DNA from: HGM13634 sp045537285
Lineage (GTDB): Bacteria > Bacillota > Clostridia > TANB77 > CAG-508
Reading direction: 5' to 3'
Assembly (NCBI GenBank): GCA_045537285.1
Contig: JAZSPC010000010.1
Span: forward strand, 1 to 43,406
Length of the DNA stretch: 43,406 nucleotides
Shown: piece after piece, positions 28,003-36,936 of the stretch
How positions within the stretch are numbered: the first letter of the stretch is position 1
Layout: every line of letters starts with the position of its first letter
Notes under the pieces: model-generated
Told to the model about the DNA's origin: nothing
The model's database searches: none
What the model saw: only the letters and a program-made list of their open reading frames with translations
Program-made: the position numbers and the translations under genes

Positions 28003-28380
28003 GTGAAAATTTTAACAGGTACAGACATTATAGAAATTAATAGAATAAAAGAAAGTATAGAAAGTTTAGGAGAAAACTTTAAAAATAAAATATATACTAA
28101 AAAAGAAATCGAATATTGCGAAAGTAAGAAAAATGCAAAATTTCAGCACTACGCAGGAAGGTTTGCAGCAAAAGAAGCAATATTTAAAGCTATATCAGAA
28201 TTACTAGATGATAAATTTGAAGTGTCTTGGAAAGATGCTGAGATTTTAAATGATGACCAAGGAAAACCAAGAGTAACATTTACAAGTAAAAAATTACAAG
28301 AAAAAATAGAAAATATAGACATAAGCATATCTCACTGTAAAGAATATGCAACAGCAAATGTTGCAATTATAACTAGATAA
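28003..28380 (+). CDS. acpS: Holo-[acyl-carrier-protein] synthase AcpS
   Basis: A 125-residue protein with the two AcpS signatures: GTDIIEINRIKES at residues 6-18 (metal-binding Asp) and RFAAKEAIFKAI near 54-65 (metal-binding Glu). It transfers 4'-phosphopantetheine from CoA to apo-ACP. The start is GTG with AAAGGA 8 nt upstream. It lies between the WG-repeat gene and tatD, 9 nt before the latter, and probably shares their transcript. Confidence 0.95.
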   Translation: MKILTGTDIIEINRIKESIESLGENFKNKIYTKKEIEYCESKKNAKFQHYAGRFAAKEAIFKAISELLDDKFEVSWKDAEILNDDQGKPRVTFTSKKLQEKIENIDISISHCKEYATANVAIITR

Positions 28381-28389
28381 GGAGAAAAA

Positions 28390-29166
28390 ATGAATTTATT
28401 TGATTCACATTCACATTATAATGATGAAAAATTTGATATAGATAGGCAGCAAATAATAAAAGAAACACTTTCAAACGGTGTTTCTAATTTTATTATAGCA
28501 GGATACAATATAGAAGGCTCAAAAAAAGCAATAGAGATAGCAGAAAATTATGAACAGATTTACACAACAGCTGGAATATCACCAAATGATGTGGAAGAAA
28601 TAAAAAACGATGTTGATGAAAGTATTTCAAAAATAGAGGAAATTGCAAAAAATAAAAAAGTAGTAGCAATAGGAGAAATAGGTTTAGATTATTACTGGAA
28701 TAAGGAAAATAAAGAGCTACAAAAAGAAGTGTTTATAAAACAAATAGAACTTGCAAACAAATTAAACTTACCAATAGTAATTCATACAAGAGATGCATTT
28801 ATAGATACAATAGAAATATTAAAACAAAATAATGTAAATAAAAAAGGAATATTTCATTGTTGTCCACTAAATCAAGAATTAATAAAAGAAGCGGTAAAAT
28901 TAGGATATTATATTTCTTTATCAGGAGTAATAACTTTTAAAAATGCTAAAAATGTAGAAGAAATATTAAGTTTAATTCCGGAAGACAAACTACTTATAGA
29001 AACAGATAGTCCATATTTATCACCAGAGCCATTTAGAGGAACAAGAAATAATTCTATGAATGTAAAATATGTTGCAGAAAAAATTGCGAAATTAAAAAAT
29101 AAAACAATAGACGAAGTTGCTGAACTTACAAATCAAAATGCAAAAGAAATATTTAATATTAAATAA
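28390..29166 (+). CDS. tatD: TatD family metal-dependent hydrolase
   Basis: A 258-residue TIM-barrel hydrolase. Metal ligands are in DSHSHYND (5-12), GEIGLDYYW (near 97-105), PIVIHTRDAF (near 136), HCCPLN (near 156) and ETDSPYLSPEPFRG (near 204-217). TatD proteins are 3'-5' DNases and related hydrolases with a presumed DNA-repair or turnover role. The ATG follows GGAG by 6 nt and the gene is 9 nt from acpS. It ends at a convergent hairpin. Confidence 0.93.
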   Translation: MNLFDSHSHYNDEKFDIDRQQIIKETLSNGVSNFIIAGYNIEGSKKAIEIAENYEQIYTTAGISPNDVEEIKNDVDESISKIEEIAKNKKVVAIGEIGLDYYWNKENKELQKEVFIKQIELANKLNLPIVIHTRDAFIDTIEILKQNNVNKKGIFHCCPLNQELIKEAVKLGYYISLSGVITFKNAKNVEEILSLIPEDKLLIETDSPYLSPEPFRGTRNNSMNVKYVAEKIAKLKNKTIDEVAELTNQNAKEIFNIK

Positions 29167-29169
29167 GAA

Positions 29170-29195
29170 AAGAGCTTTACAAAAGTAAAGCTCTT
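29170..29195. terminator. Convergent hairpin between tatD and htpX
   Basis: AAGAGCTTTAC and GTAAAGCTCTT form a perfect 11-bp stem with a four-A loop. The minus side reads into CTTTTCTTATT, the plus side into AT-rich sequence, so it probably terminates both. Confidence 0.75.
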
Positions 29196-29212
29196 AAATA
29201 TTTATATTAAAA

Positions 29213-30094
29213 TTATTTTATATTTCTCAATGCTTCAATTCTATCTTCTGTTGCAGGGTGAGTTGAAAGTAAGTTTGTTTTCTTTTTGCTTCTAAATGGA
29301 CTAGATATATACATGTGAGCTGTTGATTTGCTTGCATTTTTTAGTTCATTTGGATCTTCTGATATTTTAATTAAAGCAGAGATTAATCCATCTGGATTTC
29401 TTGTAAATTGAACTGCTGTTGCATCTGCTAAATATTCTCTTCTTCTTGAAACTGCAAGTTGCATAAGTTTTGCAAAAATAGGAGAAATAACTAAACAAAT
29501 TAATCCAATTAGCATTATAATTCCATTGCCTTTGCTATCAGAATCTCTATCACTTCTTCTATGTAGAGTAGTTCTTGCAAACATATCAGAAAGCATTACT
29601 ATAACACCAACCATAACAGTAACAATAGCAGATAATCTAATATCATAATTTGCTATATGGCTTAATTCATGTGCTAGAACTCCCTCTAATTCATAATAAT
29701 CTAATCTATCTAAAAGAGCTGTTGTAACACAAATCACAGAGTGTTCTGGATCTCTACCAGTTGCAAAAGCATTTGGTTGTTCATCATCCATAACATATAG
29801 TTTTGGTCTAAATTGTAGACCAGAGCTTACCATTAAAGCATCTAGAATGTTATTTAATTTTTTAAATTCTTCTTCTGTTGCAGGTCTTGCTTTATTCATT
29901 TTTAAAACGATTTTATCACAATTGTAGTAAGATGCATAAGCAGAAGTAATTGAGAATATTAATGCAATAAATATTGAAATATATCCTAAATCAAAAGCCA
30001 TACATATATAGTAGACTATTAAAGTGATGATTAATATAAACGCTCCAATTATTGCACTAGTTTTTACTTTATTTTTCTTTATATCTTCAAACAT
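29213..30094 (-). CDS. htpX: M48 family zinc metalloprotease HtpX
   Basis: A 293-residue membrane protease with two N-terminal spans (about 13-60), the zinc site HELSH at 142-146 with a Glu ligand in RREYLADATAVQ near 220, and two further hydrophobic segments (about 155-210). HtpX degrades damaged membrane proteins. GGAGG lies about 6 nt before the ATG. It is downstream of lemA on the same strand, a pairing common in bacteria, with a 65-nt gap that contains a small AGAGG/CCTCT hairpin of no clear meaning. Confidence 0.93.
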   Translation of the reverse strand: MFEDIKKNKVKTSAIIGAFILIITLIVYYICMAFDLGYISIFIALIFSITSAYASYYNCDKIVLKMNKARPATEEEFKKLNNILDALMVSSGLQFRPKLYVMDDEQPNAFATGRDPEHSVICVTTALLDRLDYYELEGVLAHELSHIANYDIRLSAIVTVMVGVIVMLSDMFARTTLHRRSDRDSDSKGNGIIMLIGLICLVISPIFAKLMQLAVSRRREYLADATAVQFTRNPDGLISALIKISEDPNELKNASKSTAHMYISSPFRSKKKTNLLSTHPATEDRIEALRNIK

Positions 30095-30159
30095 AAATTT
30101 TCCTCCAAGATAAAAATAAAGGGAAGAGGCATTCCCACCTCTAACCCCTCATTTAAAAA

Positions 30160-30711
30160 TTAATTGTTAAAATCTACTTTAACATTTTTTCTTGCTTCTT
30201 CACTTTCAGCAGCAAATAAAGTTTCTGCTGTGAATTTAAACCATCCAGCAATTAAATTGCTTGGGAAAACTTCTAATTTTGTGTTATAAGTTGTAACACT
30301 GTCATTATAGAATTGTCTTGAAAAAGAAATTTTATTTTCTGTGTTACGTAATTCTTCTTGTAAATCTAAGAAATTTTGGTTTGCTTTTAAATCTGGGTAA
30401 TTTTCAGAAACTGCCATAATTGTTTTTAAAGCACCAGATAATTGGTTATTAAGTTCTGCTTTTTCATTAACAGTTCCAGCATTAGCCCAAGAAGTTCTTA
30501 ATTCTGTAACTTTTGCCAAAGTATCTTTTTCATGTGCCATATAACCTTTTACAGTTTCAACGAAGTTTGGTATCAAATCAAATCTTCTTTGTAATTGTAC
30601 ATCGATTTGGCTCCATGCATTTTTAACTTTTTGTCTTGATACAACTAGGTTGTTATAAGTTATAACTAAATAAGCAATTACCACAATTAATATAACTATA
30701 AAAATTGTCAT
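30160..30711 (-). CDS. lemA: LemA family membrane-anchored protein
   Basis: A 183-residue protein with an N-terminal membrane span (about 1-18) and a long helical cytoplasmic-type domain. The LemA signature is visible: YNNLVVSRQKVKNAWSQIDVQLQRRFDLIPNF (about 24-55), then ENKISFSRQFYNDSVTTYN. Function is not well defined; the frequent pairing with htpX suggests membrane quality control. AGGAGG lies about 6 nt before the ATG. The divergent 209-nt region to the next gene contains promoters on both strands. Confidence 0.93.
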   Translation of the reverse strand: MTIFIVILIVVIAYLVITYNNLVVSRQKVKNAWSQIDVQLQRRFDLIPNFVETVKGYMAHEKDTLAKVTELRTSWANAGTVNEKAELNNQLSGALKTIMAVSENYPDLKANQNFLDLQEELRNTENKISFSRQFYNDSVTTYNTKLEVFPSNLIAGWFKFTAETLFAAESEEARKNVKVDFNN

Positions 30712-30744
30712 GGTATTCCCTCCTTGAAATATTTTACTAAAAAT

Positions 30745-30773
30745 ATATTATCATATATACTTTTAATTTACAA
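30745..30773 (-). promoter_or_regulatory. Probable lemA-htpX promoter
   Basis: On the minus strand TTGTAA (30768-30773) and TAATAT (30745-30750) are 17 nt apart, 34 nt before the lemA start. Both elements are imperfect. Confidence 0.4.
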
Positions 30774-30823
30774 CAAAATTTACAAAATATTCATAAACTT
30801 GTACAAAAAGAATATAATATATT

Positions 30824-30851
30824 GTTACAAAAATATTACAAAAATATTACA
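30824..30851 (-). promoter_or_regulatory. Triple WalR-type boxes before the G5/glucosaminidase gene
   Basis: Minus-strand sequence reads TGTAAT-N5-TGTAAT-N5-TGTAAC, three hexamers in an exact 11-bp phase, each fitting TGTWAH. The array ends 6 nt before the -35 at 30858, as at walR (7 nt). WalR activates wall hydrolase genes, and the gene downstream is a candidate one. Confidence 0.65.
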
Positions 30852-30857
30852 AAATAA

Positions 30858-30886
30858 TTGACTCGCTATTGATGTAATGATATAAT
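30858..30886 (+). promoter_or_regulatory. Promoter of the G5/glucosaminidase gene
   Basis: TTGACT at 30858-30863 and TATAAT at 30881-30886 have a 17-nt spacer, immediately downstream of three WalR-type boxes. Confidence 0.8.
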
Positions 30887-30920
30887 CAAGTCAAGTAGTT
30901 TTAAAGGAGGATTTAAGCCT

Positions 30921-32051
30921 ATGAGAACTAATGAAAAAGCAGCTTTTCAAGTGCTAAAAATAGCAATAGTAACAGTGATTTTAATGATTACTTGTAGTGT
31001 TGCAGTTTTAGCTTTTAATACAAAGTTAAATAGTGTAAAAATAGTTTTAGCAGACAATTACGCAATGAACGTTATAACAACTAAAACAAAAATTATAGAT
31101 ATATTAGAAGAGAATAATATTGTAATACTTCCAGATGAAATAGTATTTCCAAATCTAGATTCACAAATAGGAGAAGATAGAACAATTAAAATTGCAAAAA
31201 GTGGAACTATGGAGAATATGGTTACACAAATTGCAAATGCGGATGAAGCAATAACATTAGAACAAGTTCTTGGAAGCTATGCTACAATAGTAGAAAAAAT
31301 AGAGGTGGTAAAAGAAACTATACCTTATGAAACAATAACAAAAAATACAAGTTCAGTTAGCGAAAAAGACAGAGTAAATCAAGTGATTCAACAAGGGAAA
31401 GATGGATTAAAAGAAGTAACATATAAAGTAAAATATCAAAATGATATAGAAATATCTAGAACAGTTATAAAAGAAGAAATTATTAAAAAAGCAGTAAATA
31501 AAATAGTACAAGTAACATCTGTAACATCAAGAGGAGAAGTAGATAGAACACAAGAAATAGTGCAAACAGATATAGAACCAAAAGATGTTAAAATAAGTAA
31601 AAATATGGATTTAACAAAAAGAACTGGTTTATCAAAAGAAGATTTTAAGAAAATAATGAAAAACTTAAAATCAGATAAATCAAAATTCTTTTATAGAAAC
31701 GCAGATACAATATATGATTTATGTGAAAAATATCAAATAAATGAAATGTTTTTCTGTGGCTTAATTGCAGCAGAATCAGGATGGAATATAGCAGAAAACC
31801 ATAGAAACGCACATAACTATATAAGTTTAATGTATAAAGGAGAATTAATAAAATATTCTTCTGAAAAAGAAGGTTTAGAAGTAGCAGCACAAAAACTACA
31901 TCAAAACTACCTAACAAAAGGTGGAAAATACTATAACGGAAAAACAATAAATGGAGTACAAAAAAGATTCTGTCCAGCATCAGATACTTGGGATGACCTA
32001 GTTTATGGATGTATGCAATATGTAGTAAAAACTGCTAAAACAGTAAAATAA
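30921..32051 (+). CDS. Cell-wall protein with DUF348, G5 and glucosaminidase-like domains
   Basis: A 376-residue exported or anchored protein (hydrophobic segment about 12-32). Residues 33-90 resemble a DUF348 (YabE-like) repeat; 125-205 form a G5 domain (PYETITKNTSSV...GLKEVTYKVKYQ...). Residues 255-376 look like a lysozyme-fold glucosaminidase: FFCGLIAAESGWNIAENHRNAHNYISL with the Glu in AAESGW as the likely catalytic acid, then KGGKYYNGKTINGVQKRFCP. It is probably a peptidoglycan hydrolase acting outside the cell. AAAGGAGG precedes the ATG. Three WalR-type boxes precede its promoter. It is not a typical YabE because the C-terminal 3D domain is replaced. Confidence 0.8.
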   Translation: MRTNEKAAFQVLKIAIVTVILMITCSVAVLAFNTKLNSVKIVLADNYAMNVITTKTKIIDILEENNIVILPDEIVFPNLDSQIGEDRTIKIAKSGTMENMVTQIANADEAITLEQVLGSYATIVEKIEVVKETIPYETITKNTSSVSEKDRVNQVIQQGKDGLKEVTYKVKYQNDIEISRTVIKEEIIKKAVNKIVQVTSVTSRGEVDRTQEIVQTDIEPKDVKISKNMDLTKRTGLSKEDFKKIMKNLKSDKSKFFYRNADTIYDLCEKYQINEMFFCGLIAAESGWNIAENHRNAHNYISLMYKGELIKYSSEKEGLEVAAQKLHQNYLTKGGKYYNGKTINGVQKRFCPASDTWDDLVYGCMQYVVKTAKTVK

Positions 32052-32057
32052 AAATTG

Positions 32058-32086
32058 AAAAAGAGTTGGAGTCCCAACTCTTTTTT
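32058..32086 (+). terminator. Terminator after the G5/glucosaminidase gene
   Basis: AAAAAGAGTTGG pairs with CCAACTCTTTTT around a four-base loop, followed by further T. Confidence 0.9.
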
Positions 32087-32177
32087 GTGCATATAATTAA
32101 AATATGTAATTTAAGTATTGAAAATATTTGTGTTTTAGTATATAAACAATATATATTATTTCGAAAGGAAGAGGCAA

Positions 32178-32933
32178 ATGAAAATTGTTTCTTGGAATGT
32201 TAATGGATTAAGAGCAGTATTAAATAAAGGTTTTTTAGACTTTTTTAACGAAGTAGATGTAGATATATTTTGTATCCAAGAAACAAAGATGCAAAAAGAA
32301 CAAGCAGATTTTGATTTTCCTGGATATTACGAATATTGGAACTGTGCAGAAAAGAAAGGTTATTCTGGAACATTAATATTAACTAAGAACAAACCGATTT
32401 CAGAAAGTTATGGCATAGGAATAGAAGAGCATGATAAAGAGGGAAGAGTAATTACACTAGAATTTGATAAATTTTATATGGTGAATTGTTATACACCAAA
32501 TTCAAAAAGAGAGTTAGAAAGATTAGAGTATAGACAAGTCTGGGAAGATGATTTTAGAAAATATCTTAACAAATTAAATGAAAATAAACCACTAATATTG
32601 TGTGGAGATTTAAATGTAGCACATAAAGAAATAGATTTAAAAAATCCTAAAACTAACAGACATAATGCGGGCTTTACAGATGAAGAAAGAAATAAAATGA
32701 CAGAATTACTAAAAGAAAATTTTACAGATACATTTAGATTTTTGTATCCTGAACAAAAAGAAGCATATACATGGTGGTCATATATGGGACATGCAAGAGA
32801 AAAAAACATCGGTTGGAGAATAGATTATTTTATAACATCAAATAGTTTAAACAAAAGAATTATAGATAGCAAAATTTATCCAGAAGTTATGGGAAGTGAC
32901 CATTGCCCAATAGAGTTGGATATAGAAATTTAA
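32178..32933 (+). CDS. exoA: Exodeoxyribonuclease III
   Basis: A 251-residue endonuclease/exonuclease/phosphatase fold protein. Motifs are intact: SWNVNGLRA (4-12), CIQETKMQ with catalytic Glu, NCYTPNS, GDLNVAHKEIDL (Asp/Asn), YTWWSY, WRIDYF and SDHCPIELD (catalytic Asp-His). It cleaves abasic DNA in base excision repair, so it can act after the Ogg glycosylase at 37384. AAAGGAAGAGG precedes the ATG. It lies 21 nt before the AI-2E permease gene. Confidence 0.95.
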   Translation: MKIVSWNVNGLRAVLNKGFLDFFNEVDVDIFCIQETKMQKEQADFDFPGYYEYWNCAEKKGYSGTLILTKNKPISESYGIGIEEHDKEGRVITLEFDKFYMVNCYTPNSKRELERLEYRQVWEDDFRKYLNKLNENKPLILCGDLNVAHKEIDLKNPKTNRHNAGFTDEERNKMTELLKENFTDTFRFLYPEQKEAYTWWSYMGHAREKNIGWRIDYFITSNSLNKRIIDSKIYPEVMGSDHCPIELDIEI

Positions 32934-32954
32934 TAAATATATAGGAGGTAATTT

Positions 32955-34085
32955 ATGAAAAAGAAAGGAAAAATAACTGGTTGGTTATACTGGTTTTCAC
33001 TAGCAGTAGTAGTACTTTTAGTATATAAGTTTTTAGACAGTTTTAATGAAATAGGAATATTTATATCAAATTTAGTTGGAATATTAATGCCATTTTTAAT
33101 GGGAATATTAATAGCTTTGATATTAAATACACCATGTAAAAGTGTTGAGAAAACATTTAAAAAATCAAAACATAAATTATTAAAAAAGAGAGCAAGAGGA
33201 TTTTCGGTTTTTGCAGTATACTTAATTATAGTATTAATTATATTTATATTAGTTAATGTAATATTACCACCAATGGTAGCAAGTATAACAGACTTAATTA
33301 ATCACTTACCAGGCTATTATAACTCAATAATAAATACAATTAATAATTTGCCAGAAGATTCTTTCTGGAATCAAATTAATGCACAAGATATGGTAGCAAA
33401 AATTGCACAAATAGATTTAGAAAAGTATTTAAGTTTAGAAAATATAACTGGATATATAAAAGGTGTAATTAGTGTAGCATCTAGAATATTTGATGTGTTT
33501 GTAACTATTATAATATCTGTATATATTTTAATAGAAAAAGAGTCTATAATAAAATTCTTTAAAAAGGTTGGACAAAGTTTATTAAAAGAAGAAAAATACG
33601 AACTTATAGTGAAATATATTAATAAAACAAATTCGATTTTTTATAACTTTATATCAGGACAATTAATAGATGCAGTTATTATAGGAGTGGTAACAACTAT
33701 TGCTATGATAATAATGAGGGTTCAATATGCTGCATTACTAGGTTTCTTAATAGGGTTATTTAATCTAATACCTTTCTTTGGAGCAATAATAGCAGTAACA
33801 ATGGCAATATTTATAACTTTCTGTACAGGTGGATTAGGACAAGCAATATGGCTTGCAATAGTAATTATAATACTACAACAAATTGATGCAAACATAATAA
33901 ATCCTAAAATACTAGGTGATAAATTAAAAATAAGTCCAATATTAGTAATATTTTCAGTAACATTTATTGGTGCATATTGGGGAGTACTAGGAATGTTCCT
34001 TGCAGTTCCAATAGCATCAATTATAAAAATATTAGTAAATGATTATTTAGATTATAGAGTAAGAAAAAGAAAATTAGAGAATTAA
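32955..34085 (+). CDS. AI-2E family transporter (PerM/YtvI-like)
   Basis: A 376-residue membrane protein with about eight spans and the PF01594 pattern: an N-terminal GILMPFLMGILIALILNTP, a soluble helical linker (about 105-165) and a C-terminal core with GLFNLIPFFGAIIAV, a conserved PFFG motif, followed by QQIDANIINPKILG. Members move diverse substrates or act as sodium antiporters; autoinducer transport cannot be assumed. RBS AGGAGG lies 8 nt before the ATG. Cotranscribed with exoA, ends at 34123. Confidence 0.88.
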   Translation: MKKKGKITGWLYWFSLAVVVLLVYKFLDSFNEIGIFISNLVGILMPFLMGILIALILNTPCKSVEKTFKKSKHKLLKKRARGFSVFAVYLIIVLIIFILVNVILPPMVASITDLINHLPGYYNSIINTINNLPEDSFWNQINAQDMVAKIAQIDLEKYLSLENITGYIKGVISVASRIFDVFVTIIISVYILIEKESIIKFFKKVGQSLLKEEKYELIVKYINKTNSIFYNFISGQLIDAVIIGVVTTIAMIIMRVQYAALLGFLIGLFNLIPFFGAIIAVTMAIFITFCTGGLGQAIWLAIVIIILQQIDANIINPKILGDKLKISPILVIFSVTFIGAYWGVLGMFLAVPIASIIKILVNDYLDYRVRKRKLEN

Positions 34086-34096
34086 AAATAAAATAG

Positions 34097-34123
34097 AACT
34101 TCGACATAGTCGGAGTTTTATTT
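34097..34123 (+). terminator. Terminator after the AI-2E family gene
   Basis: AACTTCGAC and GTCGGAGTT pair with one T-G wobble around ATA, followed by TTTATTT. The TTCGACA in the stem is a chance match to a Spo0A core. Confidence 0.75.
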
Positions 34124-34134
34124 GTTAAGTATAT

Positions 34135-34162
34135 TTGCAAATTAAAAAAAAAGGTATATAAT
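34135..34162 (+). promoter_or_regulatory. Promoter of rnc
   Basis: TTGCAA (34135-34140) and TATAAT (34157-34162) are 16 nt apart, 30 nt before the rnc start codon. Confidence 0.65.
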
Positions 34163-34192
34163 ATAAAAGAAATTAATAAAAAGGAGGTAAAA

Positions 34193-34867
34193 ATGGAACT
34201 TAAAGAATTTGAAAATAATATAGGATATGAATTTAAAAATAAAGAGCTATTAATAAAAGCACTAACTCATACATCATATGCTTACGAAAATAATGTAGAA
34301 AGCAATGAAAAGTTAGAGTTTTTAGGAGATAGTATTTTAGAATTTGTATCAAGTAAATATCTATATGATAATTATAGTCATCTAAAAGAAGGAGAAATGA
34401 CTAAAGTTAGAGCAACTGTTGTGTGTGAAGAAAGCCTACATAAAGTAGCAATTAAGCATAATTTTAGTGATTTCTTAAACTTAGGAAAAAGTGAAAGTTC
34501 AAATCAAGCAAATTTATCAAAAGCAATTTTAGCAGATAGTGTAGAAGCATTAATTGCAGCAATATATTTAGATTCAAATCTTGAAAATGCAGAAATGTTT
34601 ATTATAAACAATTTAAAAGAAGCAATAAAGATTGCAAGTGAAAATGTAGGAAATAAAGACTATAAAACAGTTCTACAAGAAAGACTTCAAATACATGGAA
34701 ATGTTAATATTAAATACAATATAATTAGTGAAAGTGGTCCAGACCACAATAAAGTATTTGAATCAAAAGTAGAATGTAATGGAAAAGTTTTAGGAACAGG
34801 AAAAGGGAAAAACAAAAAAGCATCAGAAATGATGGCTGCAAAAAATGCATTAGAAAATTTAAGTTAA
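34193..34867 (+). CDS. rnc: Ribonuclease III
   Basis: A 224-residue enzyme with the RNase III signature NEKLEFLGDSILEF (about 39-52, catalytic Glu and Asp), ILADSVEALIAAIYLDSN (about 112-129, second Asp/Glu pair), and a C-terminal double-stranded RNA-binding domain ending GKGKNKKASEMMAAKNALENL. It processes rRNA precursors and structured transcripts. AAGGAGG lies about 6 nt before the ATG. The radical SAM gene follows after 15 nt, the arrangement also seen in other clostridia. Confidence 0.95.
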   Translation: MELKEFENNIGYEFKNKELLIKALTHTSYAYENNVESNEKLEFLGDSILEFVSSKYLYDNYSHLKEGEMTKVRATVVCEESLHKVAIKHNFSDFLNLGKSESSNQANLSKAILADSVEALIAAIYLDSNLENAEMFIINNLKEAIKIASENVGNKDYKTVLQERLQIHGNVNIKYNIISESGPDHNKVFESKVECNGKVLGTGKGKNKKASEMMAAKNALENLS

Positions 34868-34882
34868 AAAGGAGGCATGAAA

Positions 34883-35968
34883 ATGAAAAACAATAAAAAA
34901 CAATTAGTAATACCAGTATTCATACCACACTTGGGTTGTCCAAATGATTGTTCATTTTGTAATCAAAAAAGCATAAGTGGAAAATCAAAAATGCCTACAA
35001 AAGAAGAAGTAGTAAAAATAATAGAAAGTTATTTAAATAGTATAAAAGATGAAAAAATATATGTCGAAATTGCTTTTTTCGGTGGTAGCTTTACAGGAAT
35101 AGAGGTAGAAAAACAAAAAGAATATCTAAAAATTGCAAATGAATACATAAAAAGCAAAAAGGTAAATGGAATTAGAATATCAACAAGACCAGATTATATT
35201 AATAAAGATATCTTAAAAATGCTAAAAAAATATAATGTAAAAACAATAGAATTAGGTGTTCAATCGACTAATGATTACATTTTAAAAAGATGTGATAGAG
35301 GACATACATTTGAAGATGTAAAAAATGCTTCAAAATTAATAAGAAGATATATGTTTAGACTAGGACATCAAATGATGGTTGGACTTCCAGAAAGTACAAA
35401 ATTAGATGAAATAAGAACAGCAAAAGATTTAATAAGATTAAAACCTAAAATGGTAAGAATTTATCCAGTACTTGTAATAAAAGGAACAAAATTAGAAAAA
35501 GAACTAGAAGAAGGAGAATATAAACCATTAACTGTCCTTCAAGCTGTTGAAAGATGTAAAGAATTACTATATTTATTTAATAAAAAGAATATACAAGTAA
35601 TAAGAGTAGGTCTTCAAAATACAGATGAAATAACTGACCCAAAAGCAAAGAAAAGCGAAGTAGTAGCAGGACCATATCATCCGGCCTTTGGACAACTAGT
35701 AGAAGACAGCATTTGGTATGATAGTATAGTAGATAAAATTAAAAAAATAAATGATAAAGTAAAAGAAGTAAAAGTAAAAGTAAATTTTGCAGATTTAAAC
35801 AATGTAGTAGGACATAAAAGGTCTAATATTAAGAAAATAAAAGAAACATATGATGTAGATCTAATTGTTGAAGCAGACAATAAAGTTAAAAAGGGAAAAT
35901 CAGAATTAATAATATTACAAACGTATGATGAATATACACAGCAAGTTAGAGAAAAGATTGAGATTTAG
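34883..35968 (+). CDS. Elp3-like radical SAM protein
   Basis: A 361-residue radical SAM enzyme with the iron-sulfur motif CPNDCSFC (about 16-23), the glycine-rich AFFGGSFTG, and ISTRPDYIN, ELGVQSTNDYILKRCDRGHTFEDV and HQMMVGLP, all typical of the Elp3/YhcC-type clade. It lacks the GNAT acetyltransferase domain of true Elp3, so its substrate (perhaps RNA) is not known. ATG at 34883 is preferred: AAAGGAGG is 7 nt upstream of it but only 1 nt from the ATG at 34877. Cotranscribed with rnc. Confidence 0.85.
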   Translation: MKNNKKQLVIPVFIPHLGCPNDCSFCNQKSISGKSKMPTKEEVVKIIESYLNSIKDEKIYVEIAFFGGSFTGIEVEKQKEYLKIANEYIKSKKVNGIRISTRPDYINKDILKMLKKYNVKTIELGVQSTNDYILKRCDRGHTFEDVKNASKLIRRYMFRLGHQMMVGLPESTKLDEIRTAKDLIRLKPKMVRIYPVLVIKGTKLEKELEEGEYKPLTVLQAVERCKELLYLFNKKNIQVIRVGLQNTDEITDPKAKKSEVVAGPYHPAFGQLVEDSIWYDSIVDKIKKINDKVKEVKVKVNFADLNNVVGHKRSNIKKIKETYDVDLIVEADNKVKKGKSELIILQTYDEYTQQVREKIEI

Positions 35969-35970
35969 AA

Positions 35971-36003
35971 AAAATAAAAAGGGATTTCCCTTTTTATTTT
36001 TTT
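35971..36003 (+). terminator. Terminator after the radical SAM gene
   Basis: AAAATAAAAAGGG pairs with CCCTTTTTATTTT around ATTT, followed by more T. Confidence 0.85.
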
Positions 36004-36054
36004 AATTTAGAATAACAAATAATTAATTGGAAATAATTACATTAAGGTGTAATT

Positions 36055-36930
36055 ATGAAAAAATCAAGAAAAATAAAAAGATACAAATTATTAATAAAAA
36101 AATATGCTTTTGAAGTTTTACTAATAATGTTAGGAACAATGACGATGTCTATTGCCACATCATTGTTTTTACTCCCAAATCAATTATCATCAGGTGGGTT
36201 TTCTGGTATTGCAACAATAACATATTATTTATTTAATTGGAGAATGGGTACAGTAATACTTTTACTAAATATACCATTATTTATATTTGCATTTATTAGA
36301 ATAGGCAAAGAATTTGTCTTTAAAAGCATTTTAGGTACAGTATTTTTATCACAATTTATAGATTTTTTTGATAGATTTAATGCGCTAACAACAGATAGGT
36401 TTTTGGCATGTATTTATGGTGGTATTTTAATTGGTATTGGAACATCATTAATTTTAAAAGCACATGCATCAACAGGTGGTAGTGACCTTGTAAGTTATAT
36501 AGTGCGTAGTTTTAAACCTAATTTATCTACAAGCAATTTAATAGTAATTTTTGATGCAATAGTAATTGCTTTAAATGTAATATTTTTAAAAGAATTAGAA
36601 ATTGGTTTGTATTCAGCAATATCAATCTATATAATGGGAAAAGTTATAGATATTGTATTTGAAGGAATTGGTTTCTCTAAAATGATATTTATAATCTCAA
36701 ATAAATATAAAAATATTGCAGAAGAAATATCTGAGAATGTATTAAGAGGTGTAACAGGTATATATTCAAAAGGAATGTATACAAACGATAGAAGAATGAT
36801 GCTTATGTGTATTGCATCTAGAAGAGAAATTATAGAGATAAAGCAAATCGCAAATAAAGTAGATCCAAAGTCATTTACAGTTATAACAAATGTAAGAGAA
36901 GTTTATGGAAAAGGATTTAAAAGAATCTAG
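36055..36930 (+). CDS. YitT family membrane protein
   Basis: A 291-residue protein with five or six membrane spans in residues 20-205 and a C-terminal soluble DUF2179 domain (about 215-285). YitT-type motifs are present: FLLPNQLSSGGFSGIATI near 37-54, GIGTSLILKAHASTGGSDLV near 126-145, and GVTGIYSKGMYT near 231-242. Role unknown in this family. The ATG has only a modest AAGGTG site about 7 nt upstream. Flanked by terminators on both sides, so it is a single-gene unit; no clear promoter was identified in the 50-nt gap. Confidence 0.88.
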   Translation: MKKSRKIKRYKLLIKKYAFEVLLIMLGTMTMSIATSLFLLPNQLSSGGFSGIATITYYLFNWRMGTVILLLNIPLFIFAFIRIGKEFVFKSILGTVFLSQFIDFFDRFNALTTDRFLACIYGGILIGIGTSLILKAHASTGGSDLVSYIVRSFKPNLSTSNLIVIFDAIVIALNVIFLKELEIGLYSAISIYIMGKVIDIVFEGIGFSKMIFIISNKYKNIAEEISENVLRGVTGIYSKGMYTNDRRMMLMCIASRREIIEIKQIANKVDPKSFTVITNVREVYGKGFKRI

Positions 36931-36936
36931 TAAAAA

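Noticed and set aside
30767..30784. TTTACA repeat that resembles a WalR box before lemA
   Set aside because: The spacer is 6 nt instead of 5, so it does not fit the consensus shared by the two accepted sites.
34098..34104. TTCGACA, a reversed Spo0A core
   Set aside because: It forms part of the stem of a rho-independent terminator, which fully explains it.
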